Assembly: GCA_023398575.1 (NCBI GenBank)
Contig: JAEWSC010000030.1
Location: forward strand, 1 to 34,302
Origin: Bacillota bacterium
GTDB taxonomy: Bacteria > Bacillota > Clostridia > Christensenellales > Aristaeellaceae
Direction: 5' to 3'
DNA: 34,302 bases
The translations under genes were made by a program, and so were the position numbers. Below, in pieces: positions 1 to 7,953 of this stretch. Numbering within the stretch: the first letter of the stretch is position 1; the number at the start of each line of letters is the position of its first letter. Below the pieces are notes generated by a model. The model made no database searches and was not told the DNA's origin. It worked only from the letters and a program-made list of their open reading frames with translations.

Positions 1-15
1 AATCTTCTGGGACAT
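1..15 (-). CDS. 5' end of an unidentified minus-strand gene (partial)
   Basis: An ATG on the minus strand at 15-13 opens a frame reading Met-Ser-Gln-Lys-Ile before the window edge. A good ribosome binding site (GAAAGGAG) lies about 9-13 bases upstream of it, and a promoter-like element lies at 54-83. Only five codons are visible, so nothing can be said about function. The start is supported only by the binding site and promoter. Confidence 0.45.
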
Positions 16-53
16 GGTTTGCTGTCTCCTTTCGAATGTTGTGTCGCAACCTC

Positions 54-83
54 ATTCTACCAGAGATCTGCATTCCTTGTCCC
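54..83 (-). promoter_or_regulatory. Probable sigma-A promoter for the gene running off the left edge
   Basis: Read on the minus strand: GGGACA, 18-base spacer, TAGAAT. The -10 is good and the -35 is weak. It lies just upstream of the binding site and ATG at 13-15, and separates that gene from the truncated peptidase gene. Confidence 0.4.
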
Positions 84-112
84 TTTTTATCCCTTTTTTG
101 AATTTGCGCAAT

Positions 113-478
113 TTATTGTACCTTATCAACACCATTTCTCTCACATAGCGCAGTGATTAAACCATATCGCTTTATATCCGCAATCTGGGTAAGCGTCGGT
201 CCGCCTGATAGCCATACAACATTTGATGCTCTAAGCGCATGAATAGCTTCCTCTGATGTTATGCAGCCGTCAACTACGATAACGCTTTCAAATAAAATGC
301 CACAATCGGCGAACCACTGTACAGATAGCTCCTTGTATTTCATCGTTTTTTCATGCACTGAAAAATCTGAAGCGACAAAAGCAAGATGATTTATTGGCGC
401 AAGATATTTTTTGAGCTCGTGGATAAATTCGTTTGTAAAGCCAACTGGAAACCCGCTTGTCAGAAAACATGCTTTCAT
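113..478 (-). pseudogene. Truncated peptidase E (S51)-like protein lacking the catalytic serine region
   Basis: The 121-residue product matches the N-terminal half of the S51 peptidase E / type 1 glutamine amidotransferase-like family. It has an opening beta strand (MKACFLTSG), a segment on extra-cytoplasmic-free alpha/beta fold, and the family's WLSGGPTLTQ motif at about residues 89-98, where the usual form is GGNT-L. Family members are normally about 200-230 residues and carry the nucleophile in a G-x-SAGA motif soon after this point. Here the frame stops right after ...CERNGVDKVQ, before that motif, and the remaining bases down to the next gene do not encode it in a continuing frame. The start is supported by a GAGGAGGT binding site. 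It is third in a minus-strand group behind two acetyltransferases. It is probably a broken gene; a non-peptidase short protein cannot be excluded. Confidence 0.6.
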
Positions 479-524
479 TGATATACCTCCTCACCTTTCT
501 GCGATGCACCGCCTCATGCACGCC

Positions 525-1013
525 TCAATAGTCAAACAGATTGTCACCGACCTGAATAGCTGACGCAGGATGTTCGTTAGCATAAGGCCTTCTGATTTCA
601 ATTAAATTCAAAACATTGTATCCGCGTTTCTTCAGAAACTGTATCATCCCATGATTGTTGGGGTGCACATAATTATAGAGTGTTTCTTCCCCCATTGAAG
701 CCGCGAGTGCCTCGGCTTGTTCATAAAGCTTTGTGGCAATGCCCAAGCGCCGAGATTCCTTTTTGACATATATGGATTCAACCCATACGTTTGTGTCCTC
801 TATACGGCAAACAAGATACCCGACGCATGCACCTTCTTCTTCGGCAAGATAGATTGGATAGCCTGCTTCTAGATATTCCATGTACTCTTCTTTGGCAAGG
901 GAAAGGTTTGGGACAGATGTAATGTTTTTTAGCGCACGCAATTCCACGCGGAACGCGGCAATCAGCGGGGCAGCCTTTTCTGAATCGTCACGAATGCCGA
1001 GTATGATTTTCAT
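525..1013 (-). CDS. GNAT family N-acetyltransferase
   Basis: The 162-residue protein has the GNAT fold pattern: a central strand VWVESIYVKKESR followed by the acetyl-CoA pyrophosphate-binding loop RRLGIA (about residues 87-92) and the helix ATKLYEQAEALA. Near the C terminus, N-x-x-x-x-x-FLKKRGY matches the usual motif B region. Members transfer acetyl from acetyl-CoA to an amine; the substrate cannot be read from sequence. The binding site GGAGG sits 9 bases before the ATG. It is 57 bases downstream of another GNAT gene on the same strand and likely co-transcribed with it from the promoter at 1599-1627. Confidence 0.85.
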   Translation of the reverse strand: MKIILGIRDDSEKAAPLIAAFRVELRALKNITSVPNLSLAKEEYMEYLEAGYPIYLAEEEGACVGYLVCRIEDTNVWVESIYVKKESRRLGIATKLYEQAEALAASMGEETLYNYVHPNNHGMIQFLKKRGYNVLNLIEIRRPYANEHPASAIQVGDNLFDY

Positions 1014-1070
1014 GCAGTGATCCTCCGCGTAAACTGTTTGACATTCCTTTGAACTAAAAGCGCTGTGGGG

Positions 1071-1553
1071 TTATGGATTTTCTTCATGTAGTATGTCAGT
1101 GCGTTGTAGCTCTTTGAATAGCTTAGCATGCCAAAAACTCATGCCCATCTCATCAATGTAAAAGTGAAGAATTCGCCTATAATCCTTTGTGGCAGTGGAC
1201 AAAACCATTTTGTCGATGCCCTCTGACAGAAGAATAGTTTCAAGGTATTGCATGAAAGCACGGCCAATGCCCTGAGAGCGAAACCTGGAATCAATATAAA
1301 GCTCCTCCACTTCGAAGTAGGTGCTGCCAGCCGGCATCATTGCCGTCATGTTTTTTGAATGCTCAACAGTACCAAAGAGGTAGCCGATCACTTCTCCCTC
1401 AAATTCCACAATAAAGACACGGTACTTTGCAAAGTGCTCTGCTTGATTTCGCTGATAGCCGTGACAACTGTTTTCTTCTTCCCATTCGCTGGATAGTTTG
1501 GTTAGTAAAGGTATATCATCAGATGTTGCGGTCCGGAAATTCAACTGCATCAT
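1071..1553 (-). CDS. GNAT family N-acetyltransferase
   Basis: The 160-residue protein has the strand EVEELYIDSRFR, the acetyl-CoA-binding loop RSQGIGRAFMQYLE (about residues 91-104), and a C-terminal F-Y-x-x-x-G-M segment typical of GNAT enzymes. Two adjacent ATG codons (1553 and 1550) are possible starts; an AGGTGA binding site favours the first. It is the first gene of the minus-strand group and is not closely similar to the second GNAT, so the pair does not look like a recent duplication. The substrate is unknown. Confidence 0.85.
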   Translation of the reverse strand: MMQLNFRTATSDDIPLLTKLSSEWEEENSCHGYQRNQAEHFAKYRVFIVEFEGEVIGYLFGTVEHSKNMTAMMPAGSTYFEVEELYIDSRFRSQGIGRAFMQYLETILLSEGIDKMVLSTATKDYRRILHFYIDEMGMSFWHAKLFKELQRTDILHEENP

Positions 1554-1598
1554 GCTTTCACCTATTGGGGTCTAATCTTTTCGTCTACTGATTCAGCT

Positions 1599-1627
1599 AT
1601 TGTACACATAAGAAGATAATGATGCAA
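1599..1627 (-). promoter_or_regulatory. Sigma-A promoter of the GNAT operon
   Basis: Minus strand: TTGCAT, 17-base spacer, TACAAT, about 45 bases upstream of the first GNAT start. Spacing is optimal and both boxes are close to consensus. Confidence 0.6.
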
Positions 1628-1855
1628 TAAAAATAGTGTGCTGCTTGTTATATCTATTATGGTGCTATTCAGTTTGAAATGCTAAGAGGTAAATAAATAT
1701 TCCGTCTATCGTAAATAGATAAACCAGAACAGTTCAAATTTCTCAACGAATAATTGGATGGCAAGGATAGGTCTAAATTGCATAAGATAGATTCCCAGCC
1801 ATGCAACATTGCCCGCATTCCGCTCAAAAACCGCATAATTCCTTTGCTTTTGCTC
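1628..1855. other. Non-coding stretch between divergent promoters
   Basis: This AT-rich region lies between the minus-strand GNAT promoter and the plus-strand rimP promoter. I see no convincing gene, RNA or repeat here. With the rimP leader that follows, about 600 bases (1554-2152) have no supported gene. Confidence 0.5.
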
Positions 1856-1884
1856 TTGTATTCTCCTTCCAGCCATGGTATACT
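1856..1884 (+). promoter_or_regulatory. Sigma-A promoter of the rimP-nusA-infB operon
   Basis: TTGTAT, 17-base spacer, TATACT, with an extended -10 (TGG directly before the -10 box). It lies about 270 bases upstream of rimP, so the operon has a long leader. Confidence 0.7.
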
Positions 1885-2055
1885 AAAAAGCAGGCAGACA
1901 AATTTACCGTCATGACCTGTTTGAAAGAAGGGTGTAATCGAAAGAGTGGGTATTGCTTGATTCTATTCTCAATATATGTGGCCGTTGCTTGTTATCTTTG
2001 CGTTGTTGGGGCAAAATGCTCTGAACGATTGATGCATGCGCAGTCTCTTTATTTG

Positions 2056-2091
2056 AGAGTGGGACAATAAGCAATAAAGGGCCACTCTTTT
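2056..2091 (+). promoter_or_regulatory. rimP leader hairpin (terminator-like, conserved-leader candidate)
   Basis: AGAGTGG at 2056-2062 pairs with CCACTCT at 2082-2088, followed by a short U run (2088-2091). A GAGTGGG/CCACTC hairpin with trailing U's about 65 bases before rimP resembles the structured leaders reported upstream of rimP in Bacillota. Whether it attenuates transcription or serves as a processing site cannot be told from sequence alone. Confidence 0.45.
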
Positions 2092-2152
2092 CTGTTGCCC
2101 AAATGAATTCGGCGCAAATGCGCCGTTTCGCTCAAAAACCTAAGGAGAAGAC

Positions 2153-2632
2153 ATGAGCAAAGGTGATATCGCCGCAGTCGCGCTGCCCATCTGCAAAAAG
2201 ATTTCGCAGGAACTGGGGTATGAACTGGTAGAGGTGAACCTGGAAAAGGAGCCTGCAGGCAAGTATTTGCGAATCTATCTCGATACGCCCAATGGTATCT
2301 CTCTGACCGACTGCGAGACCTATCACCGGCGTGTTCAACCCCTGCTGGAACATTTGGATTATGATTTCCTGGAGGTTTGTTCTCCCGGGCTGGATAGGCC
2401 AATCAAGACGCCGGAGGATTTTACACGAAATGTAGGCGAAGAGGTGGAAGTTCGCCTGTTTAAGCCTGTCGAAGGTAAAAAAATATTTCACGGCACCTTG
2501 GCTGGTCTGGAAAACGGCATGATTCTGTTGAATATAGCTGATGGCCGAAAGGAATTTACGCAAAAATCAGTCGCCCTGGTGAAAAGGCTCATTTCCCTGG
2601 AGGGAATTGAGGAAGTGGACCTGGGAGAATAA
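2153..2632 (+). CDS. rimP: Ribosome maturation factor RimP
   Basis: RimP is a cytoplasmic factor needed for maturation of the 30S ribosomal subunit. The 159-residue protein has the two expected domains. The N-terminal alpha/beta domain contains ELGYELVEVNLEKE...LRIYLDTPNGISLTDCE and the typical YDFLEVCSPGLDRPI motif (about residues 65-83). A C-terminal SH3-like barrel follows, with the K-x-F-x-G-x-L segment KIFHGTLAGLENG. Length is normal for the family. The AAGGAG binding site is 6 bases before the ATG. It is the first gene of the operon, followed after 40 bases by nusA, the standard order in Bacillota. Confidence 0.96.
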   Translation: MSKGDIAAVALPICKKISQELGYELVEVNLEKEPAGKYLRIYLDTPNGISLTDCETYHRRVQPLLEHLDYDFLEVCSPGLDRPIKTPEDFTRNVGEEVEVRLFKPVEGKKIFHGTLAGLENGMILLNIADGRKEFTQKSVALVKRLISLEGIEEVDLGE

Positions 2633-2672
2633 AAAAAGCAACATATTACCAATGGAAGGCGGTATCCATCCC

Positions 2673-3812
2673 ATGAAATCCGAGATTGTTGAAGCAGCAA
2701 GGGCATTGGCCAGGGAAAAAGGCATTGATGAGGAAATGCTCTTTTCCACTATTGAGGAGGCCATGAAAACGGCTTACAAGAAGAACATGCCCAAGAATAC
2801 GCCGGTACCAGCCAACCTGAGCGTTCACATTAACCGCAGTACGGGGCATGAGCAGGTACTGGCCCGCAAAATCGTTGTCGAGCATGTGGAAGAAGCCAAC
2901 AACCAGATCTCCCTGGCGGAAGCACACCGTATCCGTCCGGATTATCAACTGGGTGATATTGCCGAGGTCGATGTGACCCCCCAAGGCTTTTTGCGGGTGG
3001 CTGCCCAGGCAGCTAAGCAAGTGATTGTTCAGCGCATCAGGGAAGCCGAGCGCGGCAAAGTCTATGAAGAGTTCATTGAAAAAGAAAATGAAATCCTCAC
3101 CGCTATTGTACAGCGCGTAGAGAACAAGGCTGTCTATGTGGAATTGGGCCGCACGGAAGGCGTACTGGAATCCGGCGACTTTATGCCAGGTGAAGAATAT
3201 CATGTGAACGACCATATTAAGGTTTATGTGCTGCAGGTACAGCGCAGCGGGCATGAAGGTGTTCGTGGGCCGCAGGTTAGGGTCAGCCGCATCCATCCTG
3301 GCCTTGTCAAGCGACTATTTGAAATGGAAGTGCCTGAAATCGCGGCCGGCGTGGTGCAGATTCGCTCTATTGCCCGGGAAGCCGGCAGCCGCACCAAGAT
3401 GGCTGTATCTTCCTCCGACGCGGTGATCGATCCCGTAGGCGCTTGTGTGGGCCAGCGGGGCAGCCGTGTAGACAAAGTAGTCGAGGAGCTGAAAAACGAA
3501 AAGATCGATATCATCAAGTGGTCGCCGGATCCCGCCGAGTTTGTGGCCAACGCGTTGAATCCCGCCCATGTTTTAAGCGTGTTTGTGGCCGAGCGGGAAA
3601 AAGCCTGCCGTGTGGTGGTACCGGATAACCAGCTTTCCCTGGCTATTGGCAAGGAAGGGCAAAACGCCCGCCTGGCTGCCAAATTGACAGGCTGGAAGAT
3701 TGATATCAAGTCCCAATCTCAGGCAGCGGAGCTGATGAATATCCCCGTTGAGGAAGAACCTGTATACGAGGAAGACCCGCTGTTGCCCATGGATGACGAC
3801 GATACCCTGTAA
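2673..3812 (+). CDS. nusA: Transcription termination/antitermination protein NusA
   Basis: NusA binds RNA polymerase and RNA, and modulates pausing, termination and ribosomal RNA antitermination. The 379-residue product has the N-terminal polymerase-binding domain (about 1-125), an S1 domain (about 135-200; AIVQRVENKAVYVELGRTEG), then KH1 and KH2 with GQRG (about residue 259) and GKEG (about residue 326). A short acidic tail follows. It lacks the extra C-terminal repeats of gammaproteobacteria, as usual for Bacillota. An in-frame extension to 2607 exists, but the family start MKSEIVEAARALA at 2673 fits homologs and has a GGAAGGCGG binding site. Confidence 0.97.
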   Translation: MKSEIVEAARALAREKGIDEEMLFSTIEEAMKTAYKKNMPKNTPVPANLSVHINRSTGHEQVLARKIVVEHVEEANNQISLAEAHRIRPDYQLGDIAEVDVTPQGFLRVAAQAAKQVIVQRIREAERGKVYEEFIEKENEILTAIVQRVENKAVYVELGRTEGVLESGDFMPGEEYHVNDHIKVYVLQVQRSGHEGVRGPQVRVSRIHPGLVKRLFEMEVPEIAAGVVQIRSIAREAGSRTKMAVSSSDAVIDPVGACVGQRGSRVDKVVEELKNEKIDIIKWSPDPAEFVANALNPAHVLSVFVAEREKACRVVVPDNQLSLAIGKEGQNARLAAKLTGWKIDIKSQSQAAELMNIPVEEEPVYEEDPLLPMDDDDTL

Positions 3813-3827
3813 TAAAGGAGCGGTACA

Positions 3828-4139
3828 ATGAAGCCACGGAAGATTCCCATGCGTATGTGCGTGGGCTGCCGCGAGATGAAGCCCAAAAAGGAATTGATTC
3901 GGGCGGTCAAGCGTCCCACAGGCGAGATCGTTCTTGACCATACGGGCAAGCTTTCCGGTCGTGGCGCATATGTGTGCCGAAACCAACTGTGTCTTACGAA
4001 AGCGATCAAGCAAAAGCAGTTGGATCGGGCGTTGGAACACAAGCTGGAGGAAGAAGTCATTACTCAGCTTAGGCAAATGCTCGAAAACCTGCCTCCGGCT
4101 CCACCTGAACCCGAAGCTGAGTCGGAGGAGGAGCAATGA
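3828..4139 (+). CDS. rnpM: RNase P modulator RnpM (YlxR family)
   Basis: The 103-residue protein is of the YlxR family, a small RNA-binding fold recently linked to modulation of RNase P. Family hallmarks are present: RMCVGCREMKPKKELIR near the N terminus, SGRGAYVC in the middle, and a C-terminal K-A-I-K-x-K-x-L-x-x-x-L helix. A proline/glutamate-rich tail of about 15 residues follows. The gene starts 16 bases after nusA and its stop overlaps the next start (ATGA), indicating translational coupling with the L7Ae-like gene. Confidence 0.93.
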   Translation: MKPRKIPMRMCVGCREMKPKKELIRAVKRPTGEIVLDHTGKLSGRGAYVCRNQLCLTKAIKQKQLDRALEHKLEEEVITQLRQMLENLPPAPPEPEAESEEEQ

Positions 4140-4468
4140 CAATAAACGAGTACGACTATACGAAAGTAGCGGGGTATATGGGTCTGGCGGTAAGAGCGGG
4201 GCAAGCCGTAACTGGCGAAGGTGCCTGCGTCACCGCGATCCGGGCTGGCAAGGCAGCAGTAGCCCTGCTGGATGACTCAGCTTCTGAAAATGCGCGAAAG
4301 CGGTTTGCCGATACTTGCAGTCATCACAAAGTTCCCTTGATTGTATTGCCAATGGAGTTACTGGAGAAAGCGACAGGTAAGCCGGGCAGAATGTCTATGG
4401 TGATACCGCCTGGCGGCCTTGCATCAAAAGTGCTGGAGTGTATAGGCAATCATTTGGACCATAGTTAA
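4136..4468 (+). CDS. ylxQ: L7Ae-family ribosomal protein YlxQ
   Basis: The 110-residue protein has the L7Ae/L30e/YbxF fold, a kink-turn RNA-binding family. Recognisable parts are YMGLAVRAGQAVTGEGACVTAIRAGKAAVALLDDSASENARKR and the following strand VPLIVLPM, with a final segment IPPGGLASKVLECI. It overlaps the upstream rnpM by four bases and precedes infB, the standard position in Bacillota. Its target RNA is not evident from sequence. Confidence 0.9.
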   Translation: MTINEYDYTKVAGYMGLAVRAGQAVTGEGACVTAIRAGKAAVALLDDSASENARKRFADTCSHHKVPLIVLPMELLEKATGKPGRMSMVIPPGGLASKVLECIGNHLDHS

Positions 4469-4535
4469 CCCTTTTCAGTTTATGTTTTCTTATTTTCTTT
4501 CTTGTATGGATTAAATGCGGGGGTGCAAGCGTTTC

Positions 4536-7500
4536 ATGACCAAAGTCAAACTCAAGGATGCCACCAAGGAGCTTTCCAAGGAAGCGGGCAGCGTGTTGGA
4601 GGAAGCCACGCGCGTCAAGCGTTCGGCGGAAGGCCTCTTGCAGTCGCTGCGCAAGCTGGAGAATCAATTTATCCGGGATGAAGAGCAGCGCCGCGCTCAG
4701 GAAAAGCTGGAGGAACAGCAGAAGCTGGCCGAACAGCATACCAAGGCGTGGACCATGCTGGATGAGGATGAGGCTGCTATTGTTCACGCGAAGGAAGCAG
4801 CTGCGCCGCCCGCTCCGGGAAAAGTGTTCGAAGAGCATACGCCTGCGGCCCCTCCAGTTCCATCAGCGGTTGAAGTGCCTGCTGTTGAGAAAGCGCATAC
4901 GCTGGAGACGGCACCTGCCGCAGAAAAGGCGCAAACGCTTGAGAAACCGCATGCTGTCCCTGCCGTATCTGCTGAAGAGAAAGCGACAGCAGAAAAAGCG
5001 CCTGTAAAAGTGGTACAGGAAGAGATTCCTGCATCCATAGCCATAGAAGCATCTGCAGCAAAAGGCTCTGAAGCTGAACCGGCACCTGCACAATCGCCGG
5101 CTGTTACGCCTGCTCAACCTGCTGCATCCGCCGTGACTCCTGCTGCGGCAAGGCCCGCGCCTGTGCAAGCGCCGGCAACGCCTCGTCCGCCTATGCAGCC
5201 CGCAAACAGGCCGCCAATGCGGCCTACCGCCGCGCAGCCGGCAAGGCCTATGGGCCAGCCGATTCCTGCTGGGCAAAATGTGCCACAAGCGCCAATAGGC
5301 GGCGCGCCTAGGCCGCCATATGGGCGTCCCGCTAATCCTGCCCCTGCTGGTCAGGGTCCTTACGGGCGTCCCGCCAATCCGATGCCTGCCGGTCAGGGTC
5401 CCTATGGCCGTCCCGCCAATCCGATGCCTGCTGGTCAGGGCCCCTATGGCCGTCCCGCCAATCCGATGCCTGCTGGTCAGGGGCCCTATGGCCGTCCTGC
5501 CAATGGTGCGCCAATGGCACCACGTCCCCAGGGTGGTTTCGGTGCGCCCCGTCCCCAGGGTGGATTTGGTGCTCCCCGTCCTCAAGGCGCTGGTTTTGGT
5601 GCGCCACGTCCCGGGATGGGCCCACGTCCCGGTGGTGCAGGCGGGTTTGGCCGCCCCAAGGCGCCTGAGTTGACGCCTGTCGTGGAAAAGGAAAAAGTAT
5701 CCAACTACGATCCTAATAAAAAGAATTATATTCGCCAGCACGATCCGGAGCGCGTAGCAAAAACGCGCAAGCAGATGGTGAAAGAGAACTTTTCTGGTTA
5801 TGATGATGATGTGGTGCGCGGAGGCAAGCGCTCCCGTAACAAAAAGCTTTCCGCCCAGCAGATGATGGCGCCAATCAAGATTGAAAAGGCATTCATGACC
5901 GCTGAATTCATTACGGTCAAGGACCTGACAGAGCGCGTCGGCAAACCTGCCGGGGATATCCTGAAAAAGCTTCTGTTGCTTGGTATTATGGCCAACATTA
6001 ACAGCGAGTTGGATTTTGATACTGCATCTCTGGTCTGTACTGAATTCGGCGTGGAACTCGAGAAAAAGCTGGATAAGACGGCGGAAGACTACCTCTCTGA
6101 CGAAGACTTCGAAGACACAGAGGGTGACCTTATGCCCCGGCCCCCGGTCATCACCATCATGGGCCATGTCGACCACGGCAAAACCTCGCTGCTGGATTAT
6201 ATCCGTAAGACCCGCGTAACCGCGGGCGAAGCAGGCGGTATCACCCAGCATATTGGCGCATACACCGTAGAATTGGACGATCGTCAGATTACCTTCCTGG
6301 ATACTCCGGGCCACGAAGCATTTACGGCCATGCGAGCTCGCGGCGCGCAGGCTACCGACATCGCTGTGCTGGTGGTGGCGGCAGATGATGGCGTTATGCC
6401 CCAGACCATTGAAGCGATCAACCATGCCAAAGCTGCTGATGTGCCTATTATCGTAGCTATCAACAAAATGGATAAGCCGTCTGCCGATCCTGATAGGATC
6501 AAGCAAGATCTTACCAAGTACGAACTGGTTGCGGAAGAGTGGGGCGGCGAGACCATCATGGCTCCCGTCAGCGCGCTGACCGGCCAGGGCGTGGATCAGT
6601 TGTTGGAAATGATTTTGCTGGTTGCAGATGTGCAGCAACTGCGGGCCAACCCCGATCGTCTGGCACGTGGTGTTATCATCGAAGCCAAGTTGGATAAGGC
6701 GCGTGGTCCTTTGGCCACTGTTCTTGTACAAAATGGTACACTTCGGGTTGGTGACAACATCGTTGCCGGCACCGCCTCCGGCCGTGTCCGCGCCATGCTC
6801 AACGACCGCGGTGAGCGGGTGGATGAAGCTGGCCCCTCCATACCCGTGGAAGTATCAGGCTTTAACGAAGTGCCTTTGGCAGGCGACGACATGATGGCGG
6901 TGGATGATGACCATTTGAGCCGCCAAGTAGCCGAGGAACGGCGGGATAAGGCCAAAGCAGCCCGCTTGAGCAACAGCGCGAAGGTTACGCTGGATAACCT
7001 CTTCTCCAAGATTGACGCCGGCAAGGTTACTAATCTGAACATCATTATTAAGGCAGACGTTCAGGGTTCTGTAGAAGCCGTGAAGCAGGCGCTGGAGAAG
7101 CTTTCCAATGACGAGGTCAAGGTACGCGTGCTGCATAGCGGCGTAGGCGCTATCAATAAGGATGACGTGAACCTGGCCTCAGCCTTTAACGCCATCATCA
7201 TTGGCTTCAATATCCGGCCCGACAACAGTGCCCGCGATCAGGCCGACCGTGAAGAAATTGATATCCGCCTCTACCGCATCATCTATCAGGCGATTGAGGA
7301 TATTGAGAAGGCAATGAAAGGCCTGCTGGCACCTCAGTTCAAGGAAGTTGTGCTGGGCCATGCTGAGGTACGTAATGTCTTCAAGATTACCGGCGCAGGG
7401 ACGATTGCCGGTTGCTACGTGCAGGACGGCAAGATGCAGCGCAACGCCTCCGTACGTCTCTTGCGCGACCACGTGGTTGTATTCGAAGGCAAGCTATCCT

Positions 7501-7634
7501 CCTTGAAGCGCTTTAAGGATGACGCGAAGGAAGTCGCTTCCGGTTATGAGTGCGGTATCGGTTTGGAAAGCTACAACGATATCAAGGAAAGCGATATCAT
7601 TGAATGCTACATCAAGGAAGAAATAGAGAGATAA
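4536..7634 (+). CDS. infB: Translation initiation factor IF-2 with a long repeat-rich N-terminal extension
   Basis: This GTPase delivers initiator tRNA to the ribosome. The product is about 1032 residues. After about 430 residues of low-complexity sequence comes the IF2 N-terminal domain (about 450-520; TAEFITVKDLTERVGKPAGDILKKLL). The GTPase domain follows, with G1 GHVDHGKT at 543-550, DTPGHE near 589 and NKMD at 643-646, then domains II-IV ending in IKEEIER. The extension starts with a charged coiled-coil-like stretch, then an Ala/Pro/Glu-rich part, then Gly/Pro/Arg repeats (see repeat entry). I prefer the ATG at 4536 over 4515 because GGGGGTG lies 10 bases upstream of it. The family minimum is about 700 residues, so the extension is unusually long. 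Confidence 0.97.
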   Translation: MTKVKLKDATKELSKEAGSVLEEATRVKRSAEGLLQSLRKLENQFIRDEEQRRAQEKLEEQQKLAEQHTKAWTMLDEDEAAIVHAKEAAAPPAPGKVFEEHTPAAPPVPSAVEVPAVEKAHTLETAPAAEKAQTLEKPHAVPAVSAEEKATAEKAPVKVVQEEIPASIAIEASAAKGSEAEPAPAQSPAVTPAQPAASAVTPAAARPAPVQAPATPRPPMQPANRPPMRPTAAQPARPMGQPIPAGQNVPQAPIGGAPRPPYGRPANPAPAGQGPYGRPANPMPAGQGPYGRPANPMPAGQGPYGRPANPMPAGQGPYGRPANGAPMAPRPQGGFGAPRPQGGFGAPRPQGAGFGAPRPGMGPRPGGAGGFGRPKAPELTPVVEKEKVSNYDPNKKNYIRQHDPERVAKTRKQMVKENFSGYDDDVVRGGKRSRNKKLSAQQMMAPIKIEKAFMTAEFITVKDLTERVGKPAGDILKKLLLLGIMANINSELDFDTASLVCTEFGVELEKKLDKTAEDYLSDEDFEDTEGDLMPRPPVITIMGHVDHGKTSLLDYIRKTRVTAGEAGGITQHIGAYTVELDDRQITFLDTPGHEAFTAMRARGAQATDIAVLVVAADDGVMPQTIEAINHAKAADVPIIVAINKMDKPSADPDRIKQDLTKYELVAEEWGGETIMAPVSALTGQGVDQLLEMILLVADVQQLRANPDRLARGVIIEAKLDKARGPLATVLVQNGTLRVGDNIVAGTASGRVRAMLNDRGERVDEAGPSIPVEVSGFNEVPLAGDDMMAVDDDHLSRQVAEERRDKAKAARLSNSAKVTLDNLFSKIDAGKVTNLNIIIKADVQGSVEAVKQALEKLSNDEVKVRVLHSGVGAINKDDVNLASAFNAIIIGFNIRPDNSARDQADREEIDIRLYRIIYQAIEDIEKAMKGLLAPQFKEVVLGHAEVRNVFKITGAGTIAGCYVQDGKMQRNASVRLLRDHVVVFEGKLSSLKRFKDDAKEVASGYECGIGLESYNDIKESDIIECYIKEEIER
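5319..5504 (+). repeat. Tandem 42-base coding repeats inside infB
   Basis: There are four 42-base units (5319-5360, 5361-5402, 5403-5444, 5445-5486) and a partial fifth (5487-5504), each encoding YGRPANPxPAGQGP. The later units are nearly identical in DNA, suggesting recent slippage or recombination. They are followed by a second, shorter repeat type encoding GGFGAPRPQ (about 5520-5620). All units keep the reading frame. Confidence 0.9.
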
Positions 7635-7736
7635 AAGTATAGCACGGAAGAGTTCAGTGCGCTATACACTCTCTGATAGAACGATAAGCCGTTTACACAA
7701 TTGCAGTGGCCTCAGGGCGTACACCGTATGGGAACA

Positions 7737-7767
7737 GCGAGGGGGCCTTGGCCCCCTCGCTTGTATT
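7737..7767 (+). terminator. Strong hairpin downstream of infB, probable intrinsic terminator
   Basis: There is a perfect 11-base inverted repeat: GCGAGGGGGCC (7737-7747) and GGCCCCCTCGC (7750-7760), followed by TTGTATT. The stem is very stable but the U tract is interrupted, so termination may be partial, leaving read-through to rbfA. Confidence 0.55.
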
Positions 7768-7953
7768 CATCCACTAGGCTTTGTTGAGTGGATAGGTGTT
7801 TGTGAAGTAAGTGATCTCTACACTTTTTTACTGCCTGCAAATCCTGCGCGCCTTCCATGCTAAGCACAGGACTTGCGCGATTAATGTAGAAAAGTGCGAA
7901 ATCAGTAAAGTGACAATATCACTTTGTTGAAGTTAGAAAGGCAAGGAATCCAA
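7768..7953 (+). other. Non-coding gap before rbfA where ylxP is usually found
   Basis: Between infB and rbfA there are 319 bases with no gene I can support. Besides the terminator-like hairpin there is a small inverted repeat AAAGTGA (7907-7913) / TCACTTT (7919-7925) close to the rbfA start. No ylxP-like protein is encoded in any frame. I see no clear promoter. Confidence 0.5.

Noticed and set aside
5319..5504. CRISPR array
   Set aside because: The repeats are contiguous 42-base coding units in the infB frame without unique spacers.
4863..6731. 622-residue open frame on the minus strand across infB
   Set aside because: It is the shadow of the repeat-rich infB coding sequence; no binding site, no recognisable domains, and infB itself has all its family motifs.
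7657..7863. 68-residue frame between infB and rbfA
   Set aside because: It spans the terminator-like hairpin, has no binding site, and does not resemble YlxP.
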